Under the pieces are notes generated by a model. That model was given only the letters and a program-made list of their open reading frames with translations, was not told where the DNA came from and did no database searches. From Globodera rostochiensis (lineage: Eukaryota; Nematoda; Chromadorea; Rhabditida; Heteroderidae), in contig JAEVLN010000011.1 of NCBI GenBank assembly GCA_018350325.1, forward strand, positions 1,298,449 through 1,362,448: a DNA stretch of 64,000 nt, in the 5' to 3' direction. The translations under genes were made by a program, and so were the position numbers. Shown here piece after piece: positions 12,010 to 23,468 of this stretch (position 1 is its first letter; every line of letters starts with the position of its first letter).

Positions 12010-13745
12010 TTAAGTAATAAAAATAAATTGATTCCCGAAAACGTACCACCCACAAACAATCAGCAGAATGACCACAAGAACGGCCGGTTCGAAGATGCAA
12101 CGGCTCGCAAATGAGGAAGCCGTATGATTTTGGAAATCTGTTTGAAGTAATTAATTTCAAATTATTCGTTTGGATTACTCTATATATATAGGCATATTCG
12201 GTCCATCGTGTATACTACAAGAAATTGAAACTTTAGATGGATCTGATATGCAAAAGAAGACCCGGACATATCGGACAAGCGGCATATTTTGTGTGCATGA
12301 TCCCCCCTCCCCCTCCCCCCCCCCCGGTTTGAAATGATTTTGATCAAAATCTGTGATTGGAAGGCGTAGATAAGGAACTACCGGCGGACTGCATTTGCTT
12401 TGGCTGAACATTCAGGTTCGAGACGCCGACGTAGCACAAGCAAGAATCTGTGCCCAACTCAAACCCATAGTCCGAACTTTTTTTCGCACAGATTTTAATG
12501 CTTTGCTCCGCCGCGCAGCCCCATTCGGTGACGCTGTTGTTCGGATTTGTCACTTTAAAAAAATTTATTACGAAAAATGAAGCATTAAATTTGTGTTAAA
12601 AGTTCTTTGACCTGACGTGCAGTTGAACAGGAAGCAGAATTTTTCTCCGTTGGGGCATTTTTGTCCAGAAGTTTTTATCTTTTCCGCAGTTTTCACTGCT
12701 TGCATGCAGGTATGCAAAGGCTCAGTGGTTGTGGGGGTGGTGGTCGTGGTGGTGGTGGTAGTCGTGGTGGTTGTTGTGGTGGTCGTTGTGCTAGTGCTAG
12801 TGGTTGGAGCTGGAGTCGTGGACACTGTAATTCGTACAGTAATAATATACATTTAAAATAAGCATACCGTCGATTGCAAAACTCATGTGTTCGTTGGCCA
12901 TGTCGATGCCTTCTGGTCCGAGTTGGCACTTGCACCAAAGGCCGCCGTCAATTTCGAAAAGTGGTTCAAATATAAGTAGATTATTAGTCCTTTTGATTCT
13001 AAGGCTCTTGGAACATTTGTACGAGGCAAAACCTTCAAAGGCACAGCCCCAATCAGTGCGGGTTTTATACCCTGAAAAGTTTAATAAATATTATGTTTAA
13101 ATCTAAACGAAAAAGTTTAAAATGACATTTGGAAGATCTGCTTATTAATTACCGTTTGAACAGTTCATCAGAAAACAATTCTGCAAACCGTCCCTGGGAC
13201 ATAAAGATGGAAGGCTTTTCGTGTGGGAAGACAATTCGTGCTTGTGCGCACGTTTGCATTTGAATGCTTGCACCTAAACCAATCAAATTGCTTTAATTGA
13301 ATCCAAGTCGATAATTAAAATTGGTTTCGGGCTTCGAAAAGTTTTCCCGGGTCCTCTGCTCTTGTTTTACCCAAGAATGGATCCGAACGCTCAAAAATTT
13401 GATCAGGAATTCGGTTTCCGCTCCCAAAATGTCGGGAAAATCATGAATCCGGAATTCGGGGGGGGGGGGGAGCCTAATTAAAACCCGTGAATTTTTAAAC
13501 TGGTAAGAAATAGCTTTCAAACACATTGCCAGACAAATGCATCACAGTTTTCGGATTTGACACGTAAGTTTCTTGAAAATTTCCGGAATTCGGAATTTCG
13601 GCCTCAAAAATGTCCGAAAACCCCGGTCCCGTGCCCCCCCCCCCCACCCACAAATTCCCAAATCTTTGTTAGCACTCACGTTGTGTGCCAGCTGAGTGTA
13701 CAGGAAGACGGTGAAGCTGAGGACGAGTGCGAAACGGTTGAACAT
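12010..13745 (-). CDS. Six-exon modular Cys-rich type I membrane protein, (A-B)x2
   Basis: Exons on the minus strand: 13745-13680, 13273-13153, 13071-12868, 12824-12612, 12552-12382, 12137-12010. They total 903 nt (300 aa) and close in frame with GT-AG introns. It starts with a signal peptide (MFNRFALVLSFTVFLYTQL). Then come module A (CKRAHKHE...LCP...NCFLMNC), module B (TDWGC...CSK...WCKC), a Thr-rich linker encoded by an imperfect ACC/ACG run, a second A (CMQAVK...CFLFNC), a second B (TEWGC...CLCYVG), and a transmembrane helix (AVLVVILLIVCGWYVFG) with a short tail. The second exon is exactly as long (121 nt) as its counterpart in the gene at 17657. An in-frame upstream Met at 13772 exists, but MFNRF matches the paralog. 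The role is unknown; a cell-surface or secreted function is inferred. Confidence 0.75.
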
Positions 13746-13839
13746 TTTTGAGCTAAGAAACTCTAAAAACATTTAAGAGGATTCATTTTTCCAATAACTA
13801 AATGTGATGGGACCAATCTAAACTGATTGCTCTGCTTTG

Positions 13840-14160
13840 ATGTGACCCTTTTAAACGGAATTCTCTGCTTTCGGTTTCTCTTTCCCACAATTTAATGATG
13901 ACAAATCATCCGCCGATGGTTTGTCGGAGTCGGGCGAATATAATATGTTAATTTGATAGCTAACTGATGGGAAAGGCAGAGGCCGGCCGCCGCCACCGGC
14001 AGGCAATCGCTGTTTTTCCAAATGATGTCATTAGAGAATTGAATATTAATAACCTATTAGTGTTCGGCAGGGTACGGTAATACTGCGATATTTTGTTCAA
14101 TTTTACCGAATTTGGGCTTTCTATTAGCCAAAATCGCAAATTATTGCTTAAACAGGCCAA
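13840..14160 (-). repeat. Inverted duplicate of the region upstream of 17657
   Basis: Read on the minus strand, this upstream region matches 17330-17656: shared GTAGGGTACGG-like, GATTGCCGG..CGGCGGC, CATCAGTTTG and TTAACATATTATATT segments in the same order. Duplication therefore covered promoter DNA as well as coding exons. Confidence 0.7.
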
Positions 14161-14291
14161 ATCTGACTAATGGCCGAATGAATAATACTCTCTAAAATGC
14201 GTGATCATTTAATGCTAACGAAAATTATTATTCAAAAATAATTAATTTTATTGCAAAAAAACAAATTGAATTACAAATGATTTACATATGA

Positions 14292-14350
14292 AAATAACGG
14301 CCAAATTGGATTCAGTGCGGCATGGGGCTGCTTTGGTGTTATCAACCAGT
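14292..14350 (+). pseudogene. Relic of a module B exon
   Basis: The translation reads NGQIGFSAAWGCFGVI before a stop. It is close to the start of the module B exon at 5456 (EGYIGFKAEWGCS). No flanking exons were found, so this is probably a dead fragment of the family. Confidence 0.5.
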
Positions 14351-14426
14351 AAACGATTGTGAGAGCTAAAATTAACATAACATTTTGTTCCGCAGGCGAA
14401 GATAATCAATTCAGATTATTTATTAA

Positions 14427-14711
14427 GCAATTCTTCTTTTAAATTTAAGAACCGTCCACCGCCGGAAAATATTTAAAGATTTTAACGGATTAGTTAATGT
14501 ACCTAAATACTTTTGGCCTTTTGGAGTTGATGTACTTTTTTCAAAAAAATTTGTTGGGAGCCCTGATTTAACAACTGACATTTATGCCAAGATAAATGTT
14601 TTATCAGATTTTAGAACGTTTTTAAAAGATTGTTCTTTTTTGCCGGTAGGCCATCCGGAAAAAGATTTTAGACTTAACGAATTTGTTAAAAAATTGGCTC
14701 AAAAATTATAA
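14427..14711 (+). CDS. 94-codon open frame without ATG, unrecognised
   Basis: One frame stays open for 94 codons in very AT-rich DNA and ends at TAA 14709-14711. Its composition is protein-like: YFWPFGVDVLF, then LSDFRTFLKDCSFLPV, ending FVKKLAQKL. It has no ATG, so it is either a terminal exon or part of a decayed mobile-element protein. I cannot name the family. The module B relic ends 77 bases upstream. Confidence 0.35.
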   Translation, partial: AILLLNLRTVHRRKIFKDFNGLVNVPKYFWPFGVDVLFSKKFVGSPDLTTDIYAKINVLSDFRTFLKDCSFLPVGHPEKDFRLNEFVKKLAQKL

Positions 14712-15091
14712 ATGTGAAAATCAAAAGGGGGCCCCCTCTTTTTTCCATACGAGTAAATATTTGATAAGATGTTAGATTGTTGTCAATCATAGATTGGAAT
14801 GACATATTCGTGTTTTGGGTCGAAATTACGCATTTGGAAATCAAAAGAGACCTTCTGATGGTTTGACGAAAACCGGTCTCGGTTTTTGGTTACCTAACCG
14901 GGTGTTGACATAAATAATTTAAATATAATTAAAACACAAACAACCAACTCTAACTACATTTTATTTCTGTAACTCTTTTTTAATTAATGCATAAAATATT
15001 TATTAGTGATAATTTATCACTGAAAACCACTTAATATACCAAATTATATTTTCGAAAGTACTTATTTCTCCCAAAAAAAAGTCCGATCTTT

Positions 15092-15218
15092 AGGGGTGTT
15101 CACCCCCGATCCCCGTCGGGGTTTGGGGGTCGGGGGTCGAGGAGGCCGGGGTTGACCATGTCGGGGGTCGGGGTCGGGGACGACCCCATTTTGGGGCTCG
15201 GGGTCGGGGCTCAACCCT
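15092..15218. repeat. GGGGTCGGGG repeat fragment with one hAT-type terminus
   Basis: The right end reads GGGCTCAACCCTA, the terminus of the 87-bp element at 3048. The left end is TAGGGGTGTTCACCCCC. There is no target duplication, so it is probably rearranged. A second CCCCGAC/GTCGGGG fragment with a 27-base G run lies at 15545-15690. Confidence 0.5.
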
Positions 15219-15814
15219 AATATTAATTATTACTTTTTTGCCATTGCAACTCCAATTGTTGTAAGGAATGCTGGAAATCGTTTTTTTTATCAGTTTGGCC
15301 AAAATTGATGAATTGTGAACAAATGATTAATTTCATTTTCTACCTGACATTTACTCGTCGTCGTTGTGACACACCAAACTATCGATGTATTTGTTTATTT
15401 ATCTGGTGTTCAGTCTATTAAATTGTTTTTTTGGGAATTTTTGAGGCCGGATTCCGGGAAATTTTCAAGAAATTAACGGAACAAATCCAGATAATTTGAT
15501 TCTTTTTCTGTCTGGCGATTGGTTTTAAAAACTTTTAAATTAGTTCCTCCCTGACTCCTGACTCCTCGGGGGCGGCAAAGTCGGGGGGGGGGGGGGGGGG
15601 GGGGGGGGTTGGGAAGGCTAAGGTCAGCGATGTCGGGGGTCGGGGACGTCAAACGGAAAATAGCCATTTTTTGGGCTTGGGGTCGGGGAGATTAAATTTT
15701 TAAAATTCCGGATTCATGATTTTTGGACATTTTGGGAACCGGAATCTCGAATTCCGGAAAAATTTTTAAGCGTACGGATCCATCCCTGGCTTAATAATAT
15801 GTTTTTATGAGAAG

Positions 15815-16420
15815 CTTTCCAAACAGAATGGGGATGCCTTTTGGGCGAAACGATCAGGCGCAATTGCTCAGATAAGCTAAAGCCTAATGGCATCAGAAAT
15901 AGTCTCATTATTACCATTAAGCAATAGTAACCCCAATTTGTTTCCTAAATTCATTTTTATCGAAATTTAAGTGGTAATTAAAATTGATTTATTTCATTTA
16001 ATATTATGCCATTTTCAGAAGGACTGGTCGCTGATGGCTTTGTGTGCAAGTGCCTTTTTGGAACGGTGTCGACATGTCCAATGTGAACATGACAATTTTG
16101 GACCCAAGTACGGACCGTTTCATTATTATTATTTTCATTGGGGGATCCGGGTTGCAACGGAACGGATCATCCGAAATCCGGAGTTTTTGCCAATCCGAAA
16201 AATCCGATCCGAACAATATTTTGTCCGTTCCAAAATTCGTATCCAACTTTTTTCTCTATCCGTTACAACACCTGTTGATTTGGTTTAAAGATGCAACGAC
16301 AATTTCATCCCTTTCAACTCAATCAACTTCAACGGCAACTTTCCTCCTAATCCTCTTAAATTTAATGAATGCCCTCACAAAAACGGATCAATTTGTTTTG
16401 AATGGATTATTTTAAATAAT
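15815..16420 (+). pseudogene. Broken copy of the A/B-module Cys-rich gene
   Basis: 15815-15900 encodes the start of a module B (FQTEWGC...RRNCSDK). After a short intron, 16019-16110 continues it (DGFVCKC, then GVDMSN in a different frame). One base is missing between the two halves, at about 16053. From 16291 the Ser/Thr linker exon follows (DATTISSLSTQSTST), matching 18396 onward before diverging. The intron between contains CCGGATCCGG-type repeat. No module A, signal peptide or membrane tail was found. Confidence 0.6.
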
Positions 16421-17329
16421 TTTTTTTAGTAATTTTGTTCACTGTTTAAAAAAGTTATAGGCTTTCAACATTCGCTGGCACTGAACCAGATCGGCCCGTG
16501 TCAGAACAAAATACAAAGATTTTTAAACAATAAAACGAATTTTATGAAAATAAAAAATAAAAATTTTTTTACAATGCTTCAAACGTAGTCAAAGCACTGA
16601 ATTTGAGCGCTGATTATAATTTGTCATTTCAATTATTTTTTCTTCAACAATTGCTTGTTCATCATAGGCTAATAATAATCTAAAATATTGCCAACCGAAC
16701 CGATTTTTTATTTATGTAAGTCAATCAAACAGTTTTATTTGCCGATTTTTTGGGATAAATGCTTAATTTTGGAAACAAAAGTCTTAAAATGTATGAAAAG
16801 AAATCACTCGGACAAAAAATGTATGGTTAAAATCCATGAAGTTTCCCTCAATGCAAAAAATTTAGCCCGTGTAAACCCGTGTCAAAACACACGGAAACCC
16901 CGTGTACCCCGTGACCGTGATGCGTGACCCAGCTCATAAACAATTATTAATTTTAATGTAATTAACCCACAAACAATTCTTTTACTCGTTTTCAAATTAA
17001 TCTAATTTATATTAAATACTTAAACCAATATTAATATTTAATTTATTATTTGAAATGACATTTTATAAAACATATAAGGAATTATATTTTAAATAAATGT
17101 TCGACAAATTCTCAATAATTGTTCATTTTGGTAGAAATGAATCCAAGTCTAAAGAATGTGCACATATTTTCCAAAACTTGAAATATGGCGAGCTCCCCCA
17201 AAATATGGCAAATACCAATATACTTAAATATGGTATTATATGGCCGCTCCGGCATTTTACTCTTGGATTTTCAATTCTTTTTCGATTTGATTTTATTCGT
17301 AACATAATAATTAATGATCGGCAAATGGG
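16421..17329. other. AT-rich intergenic DNA
   Basis: No exon was recognised. 16860-16920 is a CCCGTGTAAACCCGTGTCAA repeat with a relative at about 16490-16505. 17330 onward belongs to the duplicated upstream region of the next gene. Confidence 0.45.
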
Positions 17330-17656
17330 CTTTTTCGGTATTCGGTATAATACCGATACCAAAAAAATAGCGAAAGCCCAAATTCGGTAAAATATTGAAC
17401 AAAATGCCGCAGTATTACCGTACCCTGCCGAACACTAATAATAATATTCAATTCTCCAATAACATCATTTGGAAAAACAGTGATTGCCGGGGGCGGCGGC
17501 TCGCTTCTGTTTTTCCCATCAGTTTGGGCAAAAGGTGATGAATTATCAAATTAACATATTATATTTGCTCCGACTCCGGCAAACCATTTAGCTATTGGAA
17601 TTGAAGTGGAATAATTCCTCTTAAAATGTTTTTCTTTTTTAGTGTTTTCGTCAAAA
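17330..17656 (+). repeat. Duplicated upstream region, inverted partner of 13840-14160
   Basis: It contains the same ordered segments as the region upstream of the minus-strand gene, ending just before the shared AAAATGTTCAACCGTT start. Confidence 0.7.
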
Positions 17657-18722
17657 ATGTTCAACCGTTGCGCCCGTTCCCAATTGGTCCTCATGGATTC
17701 CGGGTTTGAGCGTCTGGATCCATCCCTGGCTAAACTAGAGCTGAGCGGGGCCCCGGGAGAACTTTTCGACACCCGAATCCAATTGCTCAACTCAAGTTTA
17801 AGCGGTAGAAGCAAAAGTTTCTAATGAAATAATTAGGAGGAATTTGATGTGCTGCTTCAATTAGCATCTATTTTTTGATTACCGACGTTAGCTTCAATCG
17901 CTGAAAGCAATTTGATTGTTTTAGGTGCAAGGTTTGTACTGCAGACGCGAGTACAAACTTGAATCGAGTGCTCACACGCAAATCCTGGATACTTTATGCC
18001 CTCGGGAATCTTTGCCGTATTGTTATTTTCTCAACTGCTCAAACGGTAATTAACTAAATCAAGCAGATCTTCTAAATATTCATTTAAACTTTTTCGTTTG
18101 GATCAACATAATATTTATTAAACTTTTTAGGGTATATAACCCGCACTGAATGGGGCTGCGATGGCGGTTCGGCCCCGGACCAATGTTCCAAGCCTTTTGA
18201 AATTAACGGCCTTTGGTGCGAATGCAAAATCGGAGACAAAGGCGCCGACATGTCCAACGAACACATGCGTTCTGAAATCGACAGTACGCTTAATTTTGCT
18301 AATTCAAGCGAATAAAATTTTTGGCAATCATTTCCGAAACCCGCCGGGGGGGTTTTCTCAATCCTTTACAACCACCTGTCTGATTGGGATTAAAGATGCA
18401 ACGACAATTTTGCCCCTTTCAACTCAATCAACTTCAACGACGGCAACTTCTGTTCCGCCAACTTCTTCGACAGGTTCATCTCCAAAAATTATACCAATGC
18501 GCAAAGCTTGGAGAATACAAATTGATTATTTCGGATAAAATGGTTAAGAGATTTTAATTTTTTTGAAAATCTGAAAAATATTTTAACCTAAAAACAGAGA
18601 ATAAGCCGCCACATGAAACGACATTGTCATTGGCGAAACGCCGCTGCATTATCCAATTCAAAACGTTCATTATGCCCATTCTCCTTGCATTTGGTTTGGT
18701 TCATTTTTTGGCAATTAATTAG
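17657..18722 (+). CDS. Modular Cys-rich protein, one A-B pair, altered first exon
   Basis: Exons 17925-18045 (module A: YCRREYK...LCP...YCYFLNC), 18131-18283 (module B: TEWGC...CSK...WCECK..DMSN), 18396-18473 (Ser/Thr linker), 18598-18722 (tail KRRC, then the hydrophobic IMPILLAFGLVHFLAIN). The four close in frame (477 nt) from phase 0. The expected first exon begins at 17657 with MFNR, as in the 12010-13745 gene, but after about 20 bases the sequence is replaced by a repeat (CTGGATCCATCCCTGGCT, also at 15776). The signal peptide is therefore lost and this frame does not clearly splice to 17925. The gene may be dead, or use another start. Confidence 0.6.
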
Positions 18723-19601
18723 CCCTAATTAGTAATTACTTTTTAAAACAAAAATGCGCCCGCCCATTGTTTTCAGTGATTGGCGCTGGAGGAGCTCACT
18801 TTGATGTTTGAGTTGATCACCGCTGCTAATAATGATGAGATGAGACCGGGATTGGATCCTGGACGCAATCGGCGAAATTAAATAGTGTTGGACAAAACCG
18901 GATACCGGTACCGGATAGTAATTTATACCCGGATATGCGTCCGGATAATTTCCAAAAAGATCGACGATTTATATAAATATTTATTTTTTTAATGATAAAA
19001 AATGAATTCAAAAGTACGATAAATTTGAATTTTATGTATTTTACGGTTGGAAAAAAAAATTTTTTTGCCTCCATAATGCGTACATATTTTGAATGTTTTT
19101 GTCCTATTTTATGGCCATATTTGGGCCAATTCTTCTTTATCCCTATCGAATGCTCGTCCTGCACTAATCATCATATTGTGATTTTTGGAAACACCCGTAG
19201 ATCCAGATCACGGGAATTCGGTTCCAGACTGTCTATGGAAAACGAAAAAAACCTATTAGTGAATTAAAGATCAAAGAGCATTCAGTTGCCAATGACAATT
19301 ATGTCACTTTTTGCATTCATTTGAATTTGTTGGGGCGCAAAACATCCAAATGGCGATTAGTGGGGGGGGGGGGGGGGACGGCGCCAATGTCTCTGCCTGA
19401 CGAGTGATGTTCATCTTCAGCCCACCCGCACAGTCTTAAGAACAAAATTGGGAATTGATCCTTTGCTCCTCGACCGATCTTGTGAATATTTCAAACATTA
19501 TTTTATTAAAAAATTATTTATAAATTCAGTTTGAAATTTTTTCGTTTTTTCGAAATAGATTTCCGCTCATCCCTGATCAGAAGCTTAAATTAATTCTAAA
19601 A
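18723..19601. other. Intergenic; upstream half shared with the second F-box-like gene
   Basis: 18895-18960 is a CCGGATA-type repeat. From about 19270 to 19600 the sequence matches the inverse of 58475-58930: CACTTTTTGCATTCATTTGA, CAAATGGCGATTAGTGGG with a long G run, GTGATGTTCATCTTCAGC and CATCCCTGATCAG, all in order. It is the duplicated promoter-side region. Confidence 0.65.
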
Positions 19602-21155
19602 ATGTCGGACAACGCAAGCGAACCGGAGCAGCAACAGCAAATGCAAGAAATGTGAGTTTATTTCCTAATTAGTCAAATCAAAAGCCTGGAATTTTCTAAT
19701 TAATCGGGATGAATCCATTCGATGAGTAAGAATCTGAAAGCACTATGAAGAAAGTTATAGCCCCTCAAAGTGACTTCTTACCCCCCCCCCCCGTCTCGCC
19801 CCACTACTTACCAGGGCTGTCGACATCGTCTCCTCAAAATACGACATTTACGTTACACTAAAATATGCTACGATTTTTTACGATACACGATATGACCAAA
19901 TTACGATATTTACGATTACGATACGATACGATACTATTTTTTCTAGCTGGCTTCATGACGACATTTGGTTCGAAGTCTTCGCCTACATTGACCCATTTGA
20001 GCTCGGACTGAAAATGGCGCTGATCAGTAATCGATTGGACGTTTTGGTGGACGTCCATTTTAAGTCGAGGAAATGGTCGTTGGGTTGGCTGAGAATTATT
20101 CGTTCAATTTTCAACCCGAAGAAATGGTCGTTGAGTTGCTTGAAAATTCGGCGAGCAACTGACGGAAATGGCGCACAAATTGTCAAACGCTCTGCTAAAC
20201 GGTTTGGTGAACGGCTGCCAATTCCTCAAGTGCCGCTTCCAATCAATGTGATTGGCTTCAAAAAGCTTGAAATCAGGTCGTTTTCTTTGGTAAAAAGTTA
20301 AATTTAAAAGGGTTTTTTGAACTTTTAGGTACGTCGATCAAACGGTCGTCGAATTCCTTCAACGCATTTGCCGTCTTTTCAACTCTTCCGGGACAACTGT
20401 TGACATTGGCACTTTCTACGATCAAAGCCGCAGCTGGGAAATTATTCGGCAAAAGATTTGGCCTTTGGTCAATGACAACATTTGCCGCTTTTTTGTGGAC
20501 TTCTCTCAATTGGACCGTTTGCGACAATTCTCTCCGACCGTTCTTCGCAATTGCCCAAAGCTCCGATCGATCAATTCTGATGGACATTTCCCCGAATTTC
20601 CGGCCCAAGTCAACGCTGGCGCTTCTTCTGCTCAAGCCGTGGCCAAATGGTTGGTCACTCCCCGAGGGGATGGTCTTCCGAAGATGTTTCATTGTTGTGG
20701 TTATTCGAGTGAAATGGACGGACTCAAAGAAGTAAATCCTCATTTTTATAATCAGTCAATTTGAGAGTAATTATTCCATCGTTTTAGGCCTTTGTCAATG
20801 CTTCTGAGTCGGTCAATTTCATCATCAGCTTTTGGATTGCGGACGCTCACTTTGTGCCATTTGAGGTGAAGAACAATTGGACGGGGGAGCGCTTGGCCTT
20901 GCGACAAATGGACAAAGACAATTGGCTGTTGGTGCGTTGTCCAATTGGGCGAGACGAACGGAAATGGGCCAAGTGGGAGGAGGAGGCAATTGGATGGGCA
21001 TGGATTTGGTGGTGGCGTCAATGGAATTGGATCTCCATTGACTTCAGCGATCGGGACATCGGCGTCGGGTAAGGGCATGGCAATTAAATTAAACTCAAAC
21101 TTCCCCTCCCATCGTTAAAAGTTTTCTTATTTTCAGGATGTTTAAGGGCAAATGA
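19602..21155 (+). CDS. F-box-like protein, five exons (copy 1)
   Basis: Exons 19602-19651, 19947-20276, 20329-20731, 20788-21068, 21137-21155 close in frame (360 aa). The start [17 protein letters not shown] is shared with copy 2 on the other strand. Residues about 18-60 ([19 protein letters not shown], then [14 protein letters not shown]) have the leucine/phenylalanine pattern of an F-box. The rest follows a lineage family I associate with cyst nematodes ([54 protein letters not shown]). An F-box would bind Skp1 in an SCF ubiquitin ligase and the C-terminal part would bind a substrate, but this is by analogy. It is 20 residues longer than copy 2 in exon 2, mostly from a local duplication of the KKWSL...IRR segment. 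Confidence 0.8.
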
Positions 21156-21921
21156 AGGTCCAAGTGAATGGATGGAGGGACTTTTGATGGAGGAAATTTG
21201 AACAGAAAATTGATTAATGACACAATAATTGTGGTAGTTTCCCTTTTTGCCGTATGAATGTTTGAAGCCGATTTAATTCCCACCTAGTTCAACCTGGCCG
21301 ATCTTGTGAATATTTCAAACATTATTTGTTTTAAAAAAATTGGTATGGGCCAAGCCTAGCAGCTGAGAAAAACTCTTGTACACTATCTCGCTTTTCTTCT
21401 CTTATTTCGGCGTCCTCTCTCTACTCTACCCGATTCAATAAATAAAAATGCGTCAGCACGTCGATACGCTTAGTAACAAAGCCGGTTTAAAGTTTTTACC
21501 AGGGATGCAAATCGCGCCGAAAAAAAGCGATCGGCGATATGCGATATTGAATTTTTTAATGCGATAGCTAGGGCCCGGATTTATATGTGCTAAAATACCC
21601 AAAATATGTATGTTTTTTGTGCTAAAAAATGCCAAAATATGTACTAAAAATCCCCAAAAAAATGCCAAATATGTGCTAAAATATGTGCCAAAAATGGCCA
21701 AAATCTAGTCAGTTTATGCATAAAAACTTTCAAAATTCATCTACCTATCTTTATTAATTTTGCTCCTACAGTTGTAAATATACTATTTTTCACATGTGTT
21801 GGAAAAATTTTTAGGGAAAATGTTGATCTTTGTGGGTGGATTTTTAGTCCAAGAAAAAGTTATTTTTTAGGGGTGCATTTTTGAAAATTTATAAAAAGTC
21901 GATCCTTAGGAGTGTATTTTT
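21156..21921. other. Intergenic, no gene seen
   Basis: 21560-21720 is a run of CAAAATATGTGCTAAAA-type short repeats. 21790-21900 carries the TAGGGGTGCATTTTTGAAAA fragment that also occurs near 5100 and 55470. Confidence 0.45.
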
Positions 21922-22700
21922 GGCGCGGCTGCATTTCGCCTATGTACCACTTCGCCTACACAGTCAAAATGTACCACTTCGCCTACAAAGCCAAAAAATA
22001 CCACTTCGCCTACGTACCATTTCGCCTATGTACCATTTTCGCCTATAAAGCTAAAAAGTACCATTTCGCCTACGAAGCTAAAAAATACCACTTTGCCTAT
22101 ATACCATTTCGCCTACCGACCATTTTGCCTACACAGCCAAAAAGTACCATTTCGCCTACAAATTTTAAAAATTCAATTTATTTTTTTTTAATTTTCTTAA
22201 CAAACGAAAGCATTTTGGTAATGCGCGAAAGCATAAAAGCTTCAAATTTTATTAACTCTGCAATTCTGTGCCCATCTCCGCAAACAGTTCGGCAAATCTC
22301 GATGAAGTAATTACTGATTTGTTTCTTCTCGAACTGTACTGTGCTTTACCGCAATGTACTGCTTCTTCTTCTTCTACTGGCCTCAACTTTGTTGCGCAAC
22401 AAAATTTTCGAGATTCATTTTCGTTTATCTATAAATCAACTATGAATTATACGTGTGCTAGAATGAATTTATTCAATGCTTTTGCCCTCGATCTGACTTA
22501 ATCTACCAAATACGCCTTCAATTTGTCAAAGGAAATGTTAAAAACTGAATTTTAAAATTTATAGGCGAAGTGGTACTTTTTAGCTTTGTAGGCGAAATGG
22601 TACGTAGGCGAAGTGGTACTTTTTTGCTTTGTAGGCGAAATGGTACATAGGCGAAATGGTACGTAGGCGAAGTGGTACATAGGCGAAATGCACGGCAGCG
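21922..22700. mobile_element. Element with reiterated TTCGCCTATGTACCA inverted ends
   Basis: 21930-22165 repeats TACCACTTCGCCTAC-type units. 22560-22690 is the same in reverse complement. The outer ends share TGCATTTCGCC. An 8-bp repeat GTATTTTT flanks it (21914-21921 and 22701-22708). There is no transposase. The middle is AT-rich. Confidence 0.75.
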
Positions 22701-23066
22701 GTATTTTTCGTTCATTTTTCTTACAGAATTTTTTGAAAAATGGCGAAATATGTGCTAAAACTCTGAAAAAGCTTAAAATATGTCAGTAAATAGTGTTTTT
22801 GCATTCCAATGATAAATGCACATATCTTGGCCGAACATGAACGAATTGGCAAGTTTTTGTAGGCGTTGGATAAAGCACTTAATAACGGATCGGGTGGCAT
22901 CTTGCGCGAAGCGATTGGCCTTCGGGCCGCAAAGTTATGACAATTTGAATATCGTGAGTTGCTAATATACGTTGTAGTGGGGGTGGACTAAAAAAATGTT
23001 CTGTTGGCCGTACTTCGGTATGTGCTTTTTCGAATTGCATTATTTGAATTGGACGTTTATGCTGTG

Positions 23067-23468
23067 GGGGCAGGAGAATTGCGCACCGACAGTTTTGGAG
23101 AATTGCGCACCAGCAAAAAAAATAAGGAGAAGTGCGCACGGAGAGTTGCGCACCAACATGGAGAATTGCGCACCACGGGTCAAAATTTGTGAAAAAATAT
23201 TTTATACAAAATTGCCTGAGGCTTAGGCCTAAGCCTAACGAACCTCAACCCAGTGTGGTTTAAACCACTTTAAATTCTCAATTTAATTTTTAATTGTCGA
23301 ATTCGTAATTTGCGTATCAAATAACATAATTTCAGACAAGTTTGTATAAAATTTTCAAAAATTTTGGCCCGTGGTGCGCAATTCTCCATGTTGGTGCGCA
23401 ACTCTCCGTGCGCAATTCTCCGAAAACTGCCGGTGCGCAATTCTCCAGTGCGCAATTCTCCTAGACTC
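23067..23468. mobile_element. 402-bp Mutator-like MITE
   Basis: GGAGAATTGCGCAC motifs are reiterated at 23072-23170 and inverted at 23358-23462. An exact 9-bp duplication TATGCTGTG flanks it (23058-23066 and 23469-23477), the size typical of Mutator-like elements. The middle is AT-rich and non-coding. Confidence 0.85.

Noticed and set aside
12617..12861. Plus-strand Val/Gly-rich frames
   Set aside because: They are antisense to the Thr-rich linker of the minus-strand Cys-rich gene.
21912..22310. Plus-strand frame repeating KYHFAY
   Set aside because: It is the reiterated left terminus of the element at 21922-22700.
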